A stretch of 64,000 nucleotides of DNA. Source: Fulvia fulva. Lineage: Eukaryota; Ascomycota; Dothideomycetes; Mycosphaerellales; Mycosphaerellaceae. Under the pieces are notes generated by a model. The model was not told the DNA's origin. It was given only the letters and a program-made list of their open reading frames with translations, and ran no database searches. This document shows, piece after piece, positions 24,801-36,170 of the stretch. Positions within the stretch are counted from its first letter, which is position 1; the number at the start of each line of letters is the position of its first letter. The stretch is from contig NC_063022.1 in NCBI RefSeq assembly GCF_020509005.1, positions 1,674,001 to 1,738,000 on the forward strand, read 5' to 3'. A program made the translations under genes and the position numbers.

Positions 24801-26128
24801 TTGCCGCTATACTAAGGAAGTTACCGGCAAAGAAAGCCCCGGGGCCGGATAGGATCCTAAACGAGCTACTAAAGAAGTATAGAGATCAACTAGCCCTAGT
24901 AGTTATAGCGATCTTCAACGCCTGCCTATAGACCGGATACTACCTAATAGCTTTTAAATAATCGACGATAGTAGTCCTACGTAAGCCGTAAAAGGAAGAC
25001 TATACGTAGGTGAAGTCGTACCGCCTAATTACGCTCCTTAATACTCTTAGGAAGGCGCTTAAGAAGCTAGTTATAACGAGACTCTCCGAGGCGGTAGAGG
25101 AACAATCCCTACTCCCGGACACCTAGATAGGTGCGCGCCTATAGCGATCGACGCTATCCGCGATAGAACTTATCACCTCTTAGGTAAAGGCTATCTAGTA
25201 TAAGAATAGGGACAAGGTGGCTTCCTTACTTAGCCTAGACATATCGGGAGCCTTCGACTACGTGTTATACCCGCGGCTACTCTATATCCTAAGGTCGAAA
25301 GGACTCCCTAAGTAGCTTGTTAACTTCGTACGGTCCTACCTCTAAGACCGTAGTACGTCGATCCTAGTCGGCTAGTATAGAAGCCTATTTTAAGTAGTCT
25401 ATACTAGAATCCTATAAGGCTTAACGCTAGTACCTATTCTGTTCCTCTTCTTTATAGCGACGCTACTCCTAGCCCTAGAATCCTAGAACACCGCTACGAG
25501 CGGCTTCGTAGACGACATAAACATCCTAGCGTAGTCTTCCTCGACTAAGGAGAACTATAGGCTACTAGAAGAGAAGTATAAGATCTGCGAGGACTAGGCT
25601 AGGAGGTACGGGGCTCGGTTTACCCTAGAAAAGTACAATCTAATACACTTTACGCGCCGGCCACGGTTCTACAATATATAAGCTTCTATCTAGATATAGG
25701 GGCATACGACTAACCCGGCAAATTAGCTTAGGATCCTCGGACTATAGATAGACCCGGCGCTACGGTAGAGGAAGTACGTATAGGTAATATTACGGAAAGC
25801 TAAACAGAATATAGCATTATACTAGAGGCTTACTACATCTATATAGGGGGCGGACTTTCGGTACTTACGACTTCTATATACTGCTATTATACGCCTAGTC
25901 CTTACCTATAGGAGCTAAGTATAGTCCTTAGGCGAGAGGGCCTACCTATTAAAGGGACTCGTCGCGCCGTTAGCGAAGATCTAAAACTAATGCCTAAGGA
26001 AGGTTACCGGGGTATATAAGTCGATACTAACGAGGATGCTTAAGCACGAGACCGCTATACCGCCGATCGACCTATATATCTAGGGACTACGGACCTCCTA
26101 CTTAGGCAAGTCGGCACAGTACCTAGTA
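21866..26128 (+). mobile_element. LINE-1 copy B, leaderless, heavily RIPed, 3'-truncated
   Basis: Homologous to 2378-6440 of copy A, but with TAG/TAA stops throughout. ORF1 spans about 22170-23460 and ORF2 about 23455-26128. The RT box FVDD is still readable near 25510. It has no leader: sequence upstream of 21866 is unrelated. A 200-bp extra segment sits at 21930-22129. The element stops at about 26128, within the ORF2 region equivalent to 6440 of copy A, at an inverted junction with fragment E. Confidence 0.85.
21930..22129. other. 200-bp extra segment in copy B flanked by 7-bp direct repeats
   Basis: Relative to copy A, exactly 200 bp is present between two ACCCTAT copies (21923-21929 and 22123-22129). 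It contains CACGTGAC and a GC-rich stretch. It is either an insertion in B or a repeat-mediated deletion in A. Confidence 0.6.
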
Positions 26129-27912
26129 AGGCTATATTACTAGATTAGGCCTTGTTCTATTACTAGGTCCGCCGCTTTCGCGCCTTATAGCTATATAATT
26201 AGCGCTAAGGCCTTCTTACCTTCTAGCTATTTCGTATAGAGCTAAGTCGCCTTCTAGATTAGGGAGTTAAGAGTGACTAGGTTGTCCTCTTAGAGAGTAC
26301 GTAAGTGACCTTAGTTAGTTAGGTCGAACTCTTTAGGTATATCGTAGATTAGGATCGTAAATTACTTCGTTAAGACCTTCGCTAATACCGCAACCTTAGA
26401 TACCTATTATAGCTACGTCTCTAGGTACCTCCTAGTAGTAGTAGAGCTAGTATAGATCTATAGAGTACCGTTAGACTATTAGTTTACTACGACTACCCCT
26501 AGTTAGTTAATTCGTTAGGCGAGCTCCTTATTCGATAGCTTCGTAACTTCGGCCTAGTCTTCCTTTACTACAATACGGATCGTAACTATATCGTACGTTA
26601 GGCGGGGGCCTAGTATCGATACCGCGACCGATACCTAGCTATAGGGGTGTTAATTCCGGGTGGCCTTACTGATCGCCTAAGACGTCGTCCTTATTTCTTA
26701 TTACCCTCGGTAATACGATAGTATAAGCGCCGTACGTAGCTAAGTAATCATTACCTATAGACATCGATATAGGAGCTAATCGTTAGTTTCTATACTTTTT
26801 ACGTCCTCTATAAGTTACTACTAGTTGTCTTAGGGTAAGGAAGGAATCGTATTTAGTAAGCTAGCTACGAGATAAGGTAATAAGTCTTAACCGCGCTTTC
26901 CTACTTATCTAGTACTACCGTATAGCCTCGTTTCGAGAGGTTAGCCCGGAGTAAAAGCTTCCCTCTACGCCCTCCCTCCCTATTTACTCCTTAAGCTAAT
27001 ATCTACCTCTATAGGCCTAAGCCCTTTAGCGCTCTCTATTAACTAATATACGTATCCGTCCTCTCGGGCTATATAGATAGTATTAGCCGTCGCTACTAGT
27101 ATATACTACGCCCTAGGTTTTAACGCCCTTCGCGTTACCGTAGCCTATCTCTAGAAAGCGGCCGTCTATGCCTCGCAGGTTTGCTCGGGGTATACACTAC
27201 GCCGGGTAGCGTACTCCTTACGTTTCTACCTACTAACTAATATAAAGTTCCTTATTACCCTACCCTCGATCCTCCCCGATTATAGAACTAATCTACTTAT
27301 TTATACGTCTTTTCCCCGTCCTAATAGCCGTCTTTTCCTTACTTAGGCTATCGTCTTTTCCTCGTCGTAATCTACTATATTAGACTAGGTACGTTATGTA
27401 GCGGGATAGCTAGTACCTTAGGTAAAACCCTCGTTCCTATACCGGCTACTTAATAGGCCCTTATAGGCTTTGTCGCGTATCTACCTACCTACCGTATTGC
27501 CCGCTAGTAAATACTAGATTGTTTCGTAGTCCGCTCGACGCCGTTGTATAGTCCGCTTAGTTATTATTCTATAGTCCGCTCGTCTAATGTTCGCCGCTTA
27601 GCCCGCTCGGTTTACGGTCTCCGAAGGTGAAAATTCTATACTTATACTAGAGGTGTCCTATCGAGCGTATAGGCTACGGTTCCGCGCCCTTCTTATACGT
27701 AGAAAGAAGAGGGACTCGCTCCCGATACGAGTATACGCTCGTCGGATAGTTTTCATACCCGTATTACTAGTAGTCCTCTATTTACCGCGGCTTCGCCTAC
27801 GTTACGCGCCCGTCGCGCCTACGACGCTCTAGCGTAAGAATACTTAGCTCTCTCGTAGTAAGACGAGATGTTTATAGCCGACACTATATATAGGTGATTC
27901 TCGTCGTCGACC
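26129..27912 (-). mobile_element. LINE-1 fragment E (leader plus partial ORF1), inverted
   Basis: On the minus strand, 27912 to 26836 is the leader (1,077 nt). It is followed directly by LINE-1 ORF1 from the equivalent of about 2552 in copy A to about 3250, where it meets the end of copy B head-on at about 26128. The ORF1 part is heavily RIPed. The ribozyme at 27836-27912 keeps P1 and the P4 core but has lost pairs in P3. Confidence 0.85.
26836..27912 (-). other. Leader module, copy E
   Basis: Starts GGTCGAC at 27912 and ends at the usual CCTTCCTT motif at 26836. Length is 1,077 nt. It is joined at its 3' end to ORF1 of LINE-1 about 175 nt further in than copy A. Confidence 0.8.
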
Positions 27913-28818
27913 GACGCGTAATAATAGGAATAGACAGAACTATAGAACTCGAAGAACGCGTAGAGTTATATTAGAATATAGAATACGGTAAGGCGTATAG
28001 CGCGTAAATACCTAGAGAACGTAACGCGGCGACATTATTAGTAGGTAGTCGCGCGCTCGTAGACAGTTAGGAAATAGGCATCGTTACGCCTCCCCCGAAC
28101 CTAGATAATATAACTTTATAGACAAACGACGGTATACTACCGCTACTAAAGCCTAAGGGTAAAGGTAAGTAGCGTATATCTCTTTTCCCCGACCTGTCCT
28201 CTTTTCCTTAGAGTTAGATATAGGACGATAACCGGCGGGTTATAGTAGACACCGGTGTCGCGCTATAATAGGAAATTAATAAAGCTTACTAGAAGGCCTT
28301 CGAGTAAGAAGGAGGTAGTACGATTAACTTTATAGAACTGTTCGAGTTTAAGCTTAAAGAGAACCTAGGCGGCGACCTAGGCGAGGTATACCTATTACTC
28401 GACGAGGTAGAGCACATTCTCGTATCCGAATACTAGAATGTTATACTAGACAAACTTACGACCCTCGTATCCTAGTAACCGAAGACTACCTACGACTTTG
28501 TACTCTAGGTAGTAAATATAGCGATTACTAAAGGTAGACAACTCGATATAATAGAGCGAGCTAATAACCTCTAGAACACTAAGTATACTACGCTATATAC
28601 CGAGTATAACCGTATCTATAAGATACTACGAAGCGAGGAGGCTATAATATAGAAGATAGCCGTAGACCTAAAGAGTAAGAAGGATTATAACCTAGTAAAG
28701 TTATAAGAGGAGAAGAAGAAGGTATAGGATACCGAAGCTAAGAACTAGGCTCTATAGAAGGAGGTTAACGATCTAAAGACTCGACTCTAAGCTACTAAAG
28801 ACACTATATAGAATAGAG
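27913..28818 (+). pseudogene. Gypsy-4 gag-like fragment, left part
   Basis: A plus-strand degenerate frame with charged, coiled-coil-like content, for example a KEKKKVQDTEAKNQA-like stretch near 28710. It is interrupted at 28818 by LINE-1 copy C and resumes at 34125 after the target duplication. The left edge abuts leader E. It belongs to a family different from Gypsy-2 and Gypsy-3. Confidence 0.55.
28804..28818 (+). repeat. Target-site duplication of copy C, left
   Basis: CTATATAGAATAGAG, repeated exactly at 34110-34124 on the other side of copy C. Its first bases could also be counted as part of the TCTA tail. Confidence 0.85.
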
Positions 28819-29896
28819 GGTCGACGACGAGAATCACCTATACGTAGTGTCGGCTACGAACCTCTCGTCTAGCTACGAGAGAGCCAAGTATTCTTACGCT
28901 AGAGCGTCGTAGGCGCGACGGGCGCGTAGCGTAGGCGAAGCCGCGGCGAACAGAGGACTACTAGCAAAACGGGTATAAAAACTATCCGACGAGCGTGTAC
29001 TCGTGTCGGGAGCGAGTCCCTCTTCTTTCTACGTGTAAGAAGGGCGCGGAACCGTGGCCTATACGCTCGATAGGACACCTCTGGTATAAGTACAGAATTT
29101 TCACCTCCGGAGACCGTAAACCGAGCGGGCTAAGCGACGAACATTAGACGAGCGGACTACAGAACAACAACTGAGCGGACTATACAACGGCGTCGAGCGG
29201 ACTACGAAACAATCTAGTGTTTGCTAGCGGGCAATGCGGTAGGTAGGTGGACACGCGACGAAGCCTATAAGGGCCTATTGAACACCCGGTATAGGAACGA
29301 GGGTTTTGCCTAAGGCACTGCCTGTCCCGCTACATAACGCACCTAGTCTGACATAGTAGATTGCGACGAGGAAAAGACGATAGCCTAAGCAAGGAAAAGA
29401 CGGCTGTTAGGACGGGGAAAAGACGTATAATACAAGTGGATTAGTTCTATAATCGGGGAGGATCGAGGGCAGGGTGATAAGGAACTTCATATTGGTTAGT
29501 AGGTGGAAACGCAAGGAGTACGCTGCCCGGCGTAGTGTGTGCCCCGAGCAAACCTACGAGGCATAGACGGCCGCTTTCTAGAGATAGGCTACGGTAACGC
29601 GAAGGGCGTCAAAACCTAGGGCGTAGTATACACTAGTAGCGACGGCTGATACTGTCTATACAGTCCGAGAGGACGGATGCGCATGTCGGTCAATAGAGAG
29701 CACTAAAGGGCTTAGGCCTATAGAGGTGGATATTGGCTTAAGGAGCAAACAGGGAGGGAGGGCGTAGAGGGAAGCTTTTGCTCCGGGCTAACCTCTCGAA
29801 ACGAGGCTACACGGTGGTACTAGATGAGTAGGAAAGCGCGGTTAAGACTTGTCACCTTATCTCGTAGCTAGCTTGCTAAATACGATTCCTTCCTTG
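28819..29896 (+). other. Leader module, copy C
   Basis: 1,078 nt, collinear with copy A without indels that change its length. The ribozyme (28819-28895) has G-to-A changes at nt 22 and 28 and C-to-T at nt 77, which weaken P1.1, P3 and P2. P1, P4 and the J4/2 strand are intact. Confidence 0.8.
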
Positions 29897-30632
29897 CTAC
29901 GACATGCCTAAGGAGTTTGACCTAACTAACTAGGGTCACCTACGCGCTCTCTAAGAGGACAACCCGGTCACTCTTAACTCTCTAATCCAGAAGGCGACTT
30001 GGCTCTATAGGAAATGGCCAGAAGGCAAGAAGGCCTCGGCGCTAATAGTATAGCTACAAGACGCGAAAGCGGCGGATCTAGCGATAGAACAAGGCCTGGT
30101 CTGGCAATATAGCCTCAAGACAGTAGAAAAGCACTCCTCATCCTTTCGTGTCCTCTAATACTTCAAATGCCAACAGTATGGACACCAAACCTACACGTGT
30201 ACAAACAAGCAGGCCTGCTCGAACTGTGTAGGAGACTATATGTCTAGGGACTGTACATCGACTACGAGACGGTGCGCGAACTGTCCGGGGTACTACCTAT
30301 CGTATAGTACGGAATGCCTACAGCGGAAACTAGCGAAAAACAAGGCAATCACAAACAGAACCGTCGCCCTAAGATTCTACGGCGACCGTGAGGCTAGCCT
30401 ATACCGGAACTAACTAGCGGCGGTCGGGCACAAGCGCCCTAGGGCCGAGAACGATATAAAGGATGCGCAACCTAGGGCGTACGGGAGGCTACGTGCTCTG
30501 CTAGCTACGGCGAGGGAATCTAACTAGGCCCGGCTCCCCTTTAGTATATAGCCGATAGGCGTAGACCAGGACGTATAGGGCAGTAGGACATAGGACGATA
30601 TAGAGGAAATGATTGTCGATGCCGATGACTAG
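29897..30632 (+). pseudogene. LINE-1 ORF1, 3' part (copy C)
   Basis: Begins inside ORF1 at the position equivalent to 3039 of copy A, right after the leader. It carries the knuckle region and the C-terminal tail. It keeps CAG at 30322 where copy A has its TAG at 3463. It ends in the ATGACTAG overlap at 30625-30632. With its start codon lost it could not make ORF1 protein. Confidence 0.8.
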
Positions 30633-33600
30633 CCTCGACACGCTTAGTATTATCCAGTATAACGTTAACTATAGCAAGGATATAGTCCAGAACTATTTCC
30701 TACACGAGGCGGACCCGCGCGTCCACTACGTCCTTACAATCCAGGAGCTATAGATTAACCCGCACTATAAGAGACCAACGACCTACAAGTCACTAGGCTA
30801 CACGACATGCCTACGAGGCGACGGCAGACCCCGCACGTGCTTCTATGTCAGCAAGGACATACTAGAATCCGACTAGGAGGTAGTGTACTACGCAGACGAA
30901 GAAGGCGGGGGCGATATTACCTCCCTCCACGTGGGTAGCACCTGGATACACAACCTATATATGCAACCGCTAGCCTCGAGGTCTAGCCGCGACCTAGGGG
31001 TCTGTAGACACCTAGACAGTGCGCTCAAGAGACAAGGGTGCTACATCGTAGTAGGAGACTTCAACATACACCACCCTTCCTAGGAAAGCCTTATGTAGCC
31101 GTACCCTATAGCCGACGAAGTACTCGACTTGATAGCGAGCAACGCAATTGCCCTTAATACCCCGAAGGACCTGTACACCTAGAAGAGAGGGGGACTCCAA
31201 GGCACGATCGACCTCTCCTGGATCTCAGATAGCCACTACCACACGGTAACCTACTATAGGATCGAACATGAACTCGAGGCGTCGTCAGACTACATGCTAG
31301 TCAGGACCTCTATTGCGACATAGATACAACGCACACTAGCGGGAACCCCTAAGCCAAACTGGGGAAAGGCCCACTGGGCCAACATCTAGGCGTACCTCGA
31401 TGACTCTAAGAGGCTAGTCCAGATCGCGTAGCAGCAATACAATAGTAAAGACGAGATAGACGAAGCAGTCTAGGGGTTGACAGACGAAATAAGAAAAGCG
31501 ACCTCACTTCACGTTCCGCTTGCCTAACCAACGACATGGTCCAAACTATACTGGACGCCGGAGTGCACTACGGTAGTAAGAGAAGCAAGGAGAGCCCGCC
31601 GGGTATGGACGAGCAGCTATAGCGAGGAGGCCTAGAACGTATATAGGGAGGCATGCCAACAGAAGAAAGCCATAATACGAAGGGAGAAAGCAGTCGGCTG
31701 GAGGGCTACAGTGGAAGAAATCGCCGGCAAGCCAGAGAGGATGTGGAAGCTAGCGAAATGGGCCCGACAGGACCCTACACAGGGCCCCTCCTTCTCTATC
31801 CCAGCGCTACAATCGCCTAGTGGCCCGGTTAGCGACCCCGAGGCCAAGGCGCGTCTACTGGCTAGCAAGTTCTTCCCGCCCCTAGTCGAGGCTGATCTAA
31901 GCGACATAAACAGCTCTACTCCCCTAGCCCCTAGCATCGCGGTCTAACAGGAGGTGTCCGAGGGAGAAGTTGCCGCTGTGCTAAGGAAGTTACCGGCGAA
32001 GAAAGCCCCGGGGCCGGATAGGATCCCAAACGAGCTACTAAAGAAGTGTAGAGATCAACTAGCCCTAGCAGTTATAGCGATCTTCAACGCCTGCCTATAG
32101 ACCGGGTACCACCCGATAGCTTTCAAACAATCGACGACAGTGGTCCTACGCAAGCCGCAGAAGGAAGACTATACGTAGGTGAAGTCGTACCGCCCAATTG
32201 CGCTCCTTAACACTCTTGGGAAGGCGCTTGAGAAGCTGGTTGCAACGAGACTCTCCGAGGCGGCAGAGGAACACTCCCTACTCCCGGACACCTAGATAGG
32301 TGCGCGCCCATAGCGATCGACGCTATCCGCGATAGAACTTATCACCTCTTAGGTAAAGGCCATCTAGTATAAGAATAGGGACAAGGTGGCTTCCTTACTT
32401 AGCCTAGACATATCGGGAGCCTTCGACTACGTGTCATACCCGCGGCTACTCTACATCCTAAGGTCGAAAGGACTCCCTGAGTGGCTTGTCAACTTCGTAC
32501 GGTCCTACCTCCAAAACCGTAGTACGTCGATCCTGGTCGGCCTGTACAGAAGCCCATTTTAAGTAGTCTACACTAGAATCCCGCAAGGCTTAACGCTAGC
32601 ACCTATTCTGTTCCTCTTCTTTATAGCGACGCTGCTCCTAGCCCTAGAATCCTAGAACACCGCTGCGAGCGGCTTCGTAGACGACACAAACATCCTAGCG
32701 TGGTCTTCCTCGACTAAGGAGAACTATAGGCTACTAGAAGAGAAGCACAAGATCTGCGAGGACTGGGCTAGGAGGCACGGTGCTCGGTTTGCCCTAGAAA
32801 AGTACAATCTGATACACTTTACGCGCCGGCCACGGTTCCATAATATGCAAGCTTCTATCCAGATATAGGGGCATACGACTAACCCGGCAAATCAGCTCAG
32901 GATCCTCGGACTATAGGTGGACCCGGCGCTACGGTAGAGGAAGTACGTATAGGCAATATTACGGAAAGCTGAACAGAATATAGCATCATACTAGAGGCTT
33001 ACTACGTCTATATAGGGGGCGGACTTCCGGCAGTCACGACTTCTATATACGGCTATTATACGGCCAGTCCTTACCTATAGTAGCCAAGTGTGGTCCTTAG
33101 GCGAGAGGGCCTGCCTATCGAAGGGACTCGTCGCGCCGCTAGCGAAGATCCAAAACCAATGCCTAAGGAAGGTCACCGGGGCATATAAGTCGACACTAAC
33201 GAGGATGCTTGAGCACGAGACCGCTATACCGCCGATCGACCTATACATCCAGGGACTACGGACCTCCTACTTAGGCAAGTCGGCACAGTACCTAGTATAG
33301 AAGGTCATCGCCAGTGCAGTCGCAAGGGCCCGCGAATCAGTACTAGCGTATAGGGGCATTCGACCCGGAAACGAGCCGAACTACCGGGCAAGGGACGAAC
33401 AGCTAGCAACACAATAGGAAGGTAAGAAATCGTTTGTAGAGCAACTATAGAAAGAGAGGTGGAACAACTAGGTTGTAGGGCATAGTGGACGCCCTTAGCC
33501 AGCGGGACAACCTAAGGAATGGTCAGCTACAAAATCCGCGGTCAAGCACCCCCCGAAGCTTATCTACTACCGCCTTACGAGGGCATAGAGTAGCATAGCA

Positions 33601-33936
33601 ACCCAACTGCGAAGCGAACACATCGGCCTCTAGGGGTACCTATCATAGAGGAAGGTTCTAGGATACACGAATACTAGCTGCCCCTACGGCTATCGCTCCT
33701 AGAACGTACGGTACGCACTCCTCGTCTGTCCGAGGTGGTCGCTAGGAAGGGGGGAGTGGATAGCAAAGGCGAGGAACCGGACGATTGGGGCACTTCTTAA
33801 CAACGCTAAGGACCTACGGCGCATTACGAACTAGATACTAGAGAAGGGCTGGCTAGAACAGTACCGCCTAGTAGGAACAGTGTAGGAAGAGAGGACACGA
33901 CGTAGCGCGACGAGACCGGCTAGGAGCGGGGGCTAA
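30625..33936 (+). pseudogene. LINE-1 ORF2 (copy C), RIP-broken
   Basis: 3,312 nt, exactly the length of ORF2 in copy A. More TAG/TAA stops than A, including in the endonuclease and fingers. The RT box FVDD near 32678 is intact. The codon at the position of A's stop 6326 is TAT (Tyr). Confidence 0.85.
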
Positions 33937-34109
33937 CGGGGTAGTGACATAGACTACGTACGTTCAGAGGGAAAGCTAAACTAGACAAGGAGTAGTCGGG
34001 GGCGGGAAGGGTTTTCACCTATTCGGGTTTCCCTTTGTACATAACAATAGATATATACCTGTATAGGCCGGATAGGGTCCTAGAACAGGGGAATGACAAA
34101 TCTATCTAT

Positions 34110-34124
34110 CTATATAGAATAGAG
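34110..34124 (+). repeat. Target-site duplication of copy C, right
   Basis: Exact repeat of 28804-28818. Confidence 0.85.
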
Positions 34125-35093
34125 GTAAGGGCCGCTCTAGTCGCCGACCCTCCTACTTACCTCCGCGCGAGACTTTACTCGAGTAGCTAATACGTAAGTA
34201 TCGTAAAGCTACTAGTAGAGGCGGCGGCGGCGGAGGCGGTAGTAATAATAATAACGGTAATAGTAATAACGACCGAGGACGTAATAGAAACCGTCTACGA
34301 CCTAATAATAATAACGGTCGCGACTCTCGAGCGCGTAACATCCGTATATAGACTCCCCTAACCGAACTTTTAGAACGCCTATTTACTATTAACCGTACTC
34401 TAATACGCGATATCGAGGTTAGTAAGGGCGTGCCTAACCCGAAGTACTTTAAGAACGATAACGACCCTAACTTCGACAGTTAGTATAGTAGCGTGCTTCT
34501 TAAGCTAACTATAACTACTTTCCGCTCCGAGGTAGACGGCCTACGTTTTATATATAGATAGACATAGGGTGACCCTTAGAGAAGTATTAAGCTAAGGATC
34601 CCCGTACCTAGATAACAATTATTTAACGAGTTTAAGACTAGTAAAGAACTACTAGATTAGATAACGCGCTAGTACGGCACCCGTAACGAAGGAACTAAGG
34701 CTATAGTTAATATCGCTACCTATAAGTAGGAGTAGGGCGAGACCTTTATTACCTCCTACGCTCGCTACTCGAACCTACGTACTTAGATAGAGTAGACCGA
34801 CGAGACTAAGCTAATACTATTTCGTAACCGCCTAAACCGTAAGTACTTTATTAAGACTTTCGGCGATAGGGAAGTAGATAGACGCTTATACAATATATAG
34901 GATGTTATTAAGGAATGTATAGTATTAGATAGGAGCTTCTACAAGACCGACCGACTATATCTATAGAAGGAGCGCCTACGTAGCAACCCCAATTCGAACA
35001 ATAACGGCGTATAGGGCGGTAGTAATACCGTAGGCGCCGTAGCTACTAGTACGACCGCTATAATCGTCTAGCGACTACTATAATACGTAGGTA
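34125..35093 (+). pseudogene. Gypsy-4 gag-like fragment, right part
   Basis: Continues the frame cut by copy C. The region 34740-34960 reads as a typical retrotransposon gag core, with ETFITSYARYSNLRT, FRNRLNRKYF and IKECIVLDRSFY segments between RIP-type stops. An Asn/Ser/Thr-rich tail follows. It is cut off at 35093 by leader D, before any zinc knuckle. Confidence 0.65.
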
Positions 35094-36170
35094 GGTCGAC
35101 GACGAGAATCACCTATACGTAGTTTCGGCTACGAACCTCTCGTCTAGCTACGAGAGAGCCAAGTATTCTTACGCTAGAGCGTCGTAGGCGCGACGGGCGC
35201 GTAACGTAGGCGAAGCCGCGGCGAATAGAGGACTACTAGTAAAACGGGTATAAAAACTATCCGACGAGCGTATAATCGTGTCGGGAGCGAGTCCCTCTTC
35301 TTTCTACGTATAAGAAGGGCGCGGAACCGTGGCCTATACGCTCGATAGGACACCTCTAGTATAAGTGTAGAATTTTCACCTCCGGAGACCGTAAACCGAG
35401 CGGGCTAAGCGACGAACATTAGACGAGCGGACTATAGAATAATAACTAAGCGGACTATACGACGGCGTCGAGCGGACTACGAAACAATCTAGTATTTACT
35501 AGCGGGCAATACGGTAGGTAGGTAGATACGCGACAAAGCCTATAAGGGCCTATTAAGTAGCCGGTATAGGAACGAGGGTTTTACCTAAGGTACTAGCTAT
35601 CCCGCTACATAACGTACCTAGTCTAATATAGTAGATTACGACGAGGAAAAGACGATAGCCTAAGTAAGGAAAAGACGGCTATTAGGACGGGGAAAAGACG
35701 TATAAATAAGTAGATTAGTTCTATAATCGGGGAGGATCGAGGGTAGGGTAATAAGGTACTTTATATTAGTTAGTAGGTAGAAACGTAAGGAGTACGCTAC
35801 CCGGCGTAGTGTATACCCCGAGCAAACCTACGAGGTATAGACGGCCCCTTTCTAGAGATAGGCTACGGTAACGCGAAGGGCGTCAAAACCTAGGGCGTAG
35901 TGTACACTAGTAGCGACGGCTAATACTGTCTATATAGCCCGAGAGGACGGATACGTATGTCGGTCAATAGAGAGCACTAAAGGGCTTAGGCCTATAGAGG
36001 TAGATATTGGCTTAAGGAGTAAATAGGGAGGGAGGGCGTAGAGGGAAGCTTTTGCTCCGGGCTAACCTCTCGAAACGAGGCTATACGGTAGTACTAGATA
36101 AGTAGGAAAGCGCGGTTAAGACTTGTTACCTTATCTCGTAGCTAGCTTACTAAATACGATTCCTTCCTTA
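35094..36170 (+). other. Leader module, copy D
   Basis: 1,077 nt, same two ends as copies A, C and E. The ribozyme here has an additional change at nt 31 (first base of the P1 3' strand), so P1 is damaged. Confidence 0.8.

Larger units (their letters stand above)
28819..34109 (+). mobile_element. LINE-1 copy C: leader joined to 5'-truncated LINE, intact insertion
   Basis: Leader 28819-29896, then LINE-1 from the equivalent of 3039 in copy A (inside ORF1), complete ORF2, 3' UTR and TCTA tail. A 15-bp target duplication flanks the whole chimera, so leader and LINE body entered together in one target-primed event. RIP is intermediate between copies A and B. Confidence 0.9.

Noticed and set aside
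34153..34341. Leu/Pro-rich minus frame
   Set aside because: Arises from a GGC/GGA-type repeat in the antisense of the gag fragment.
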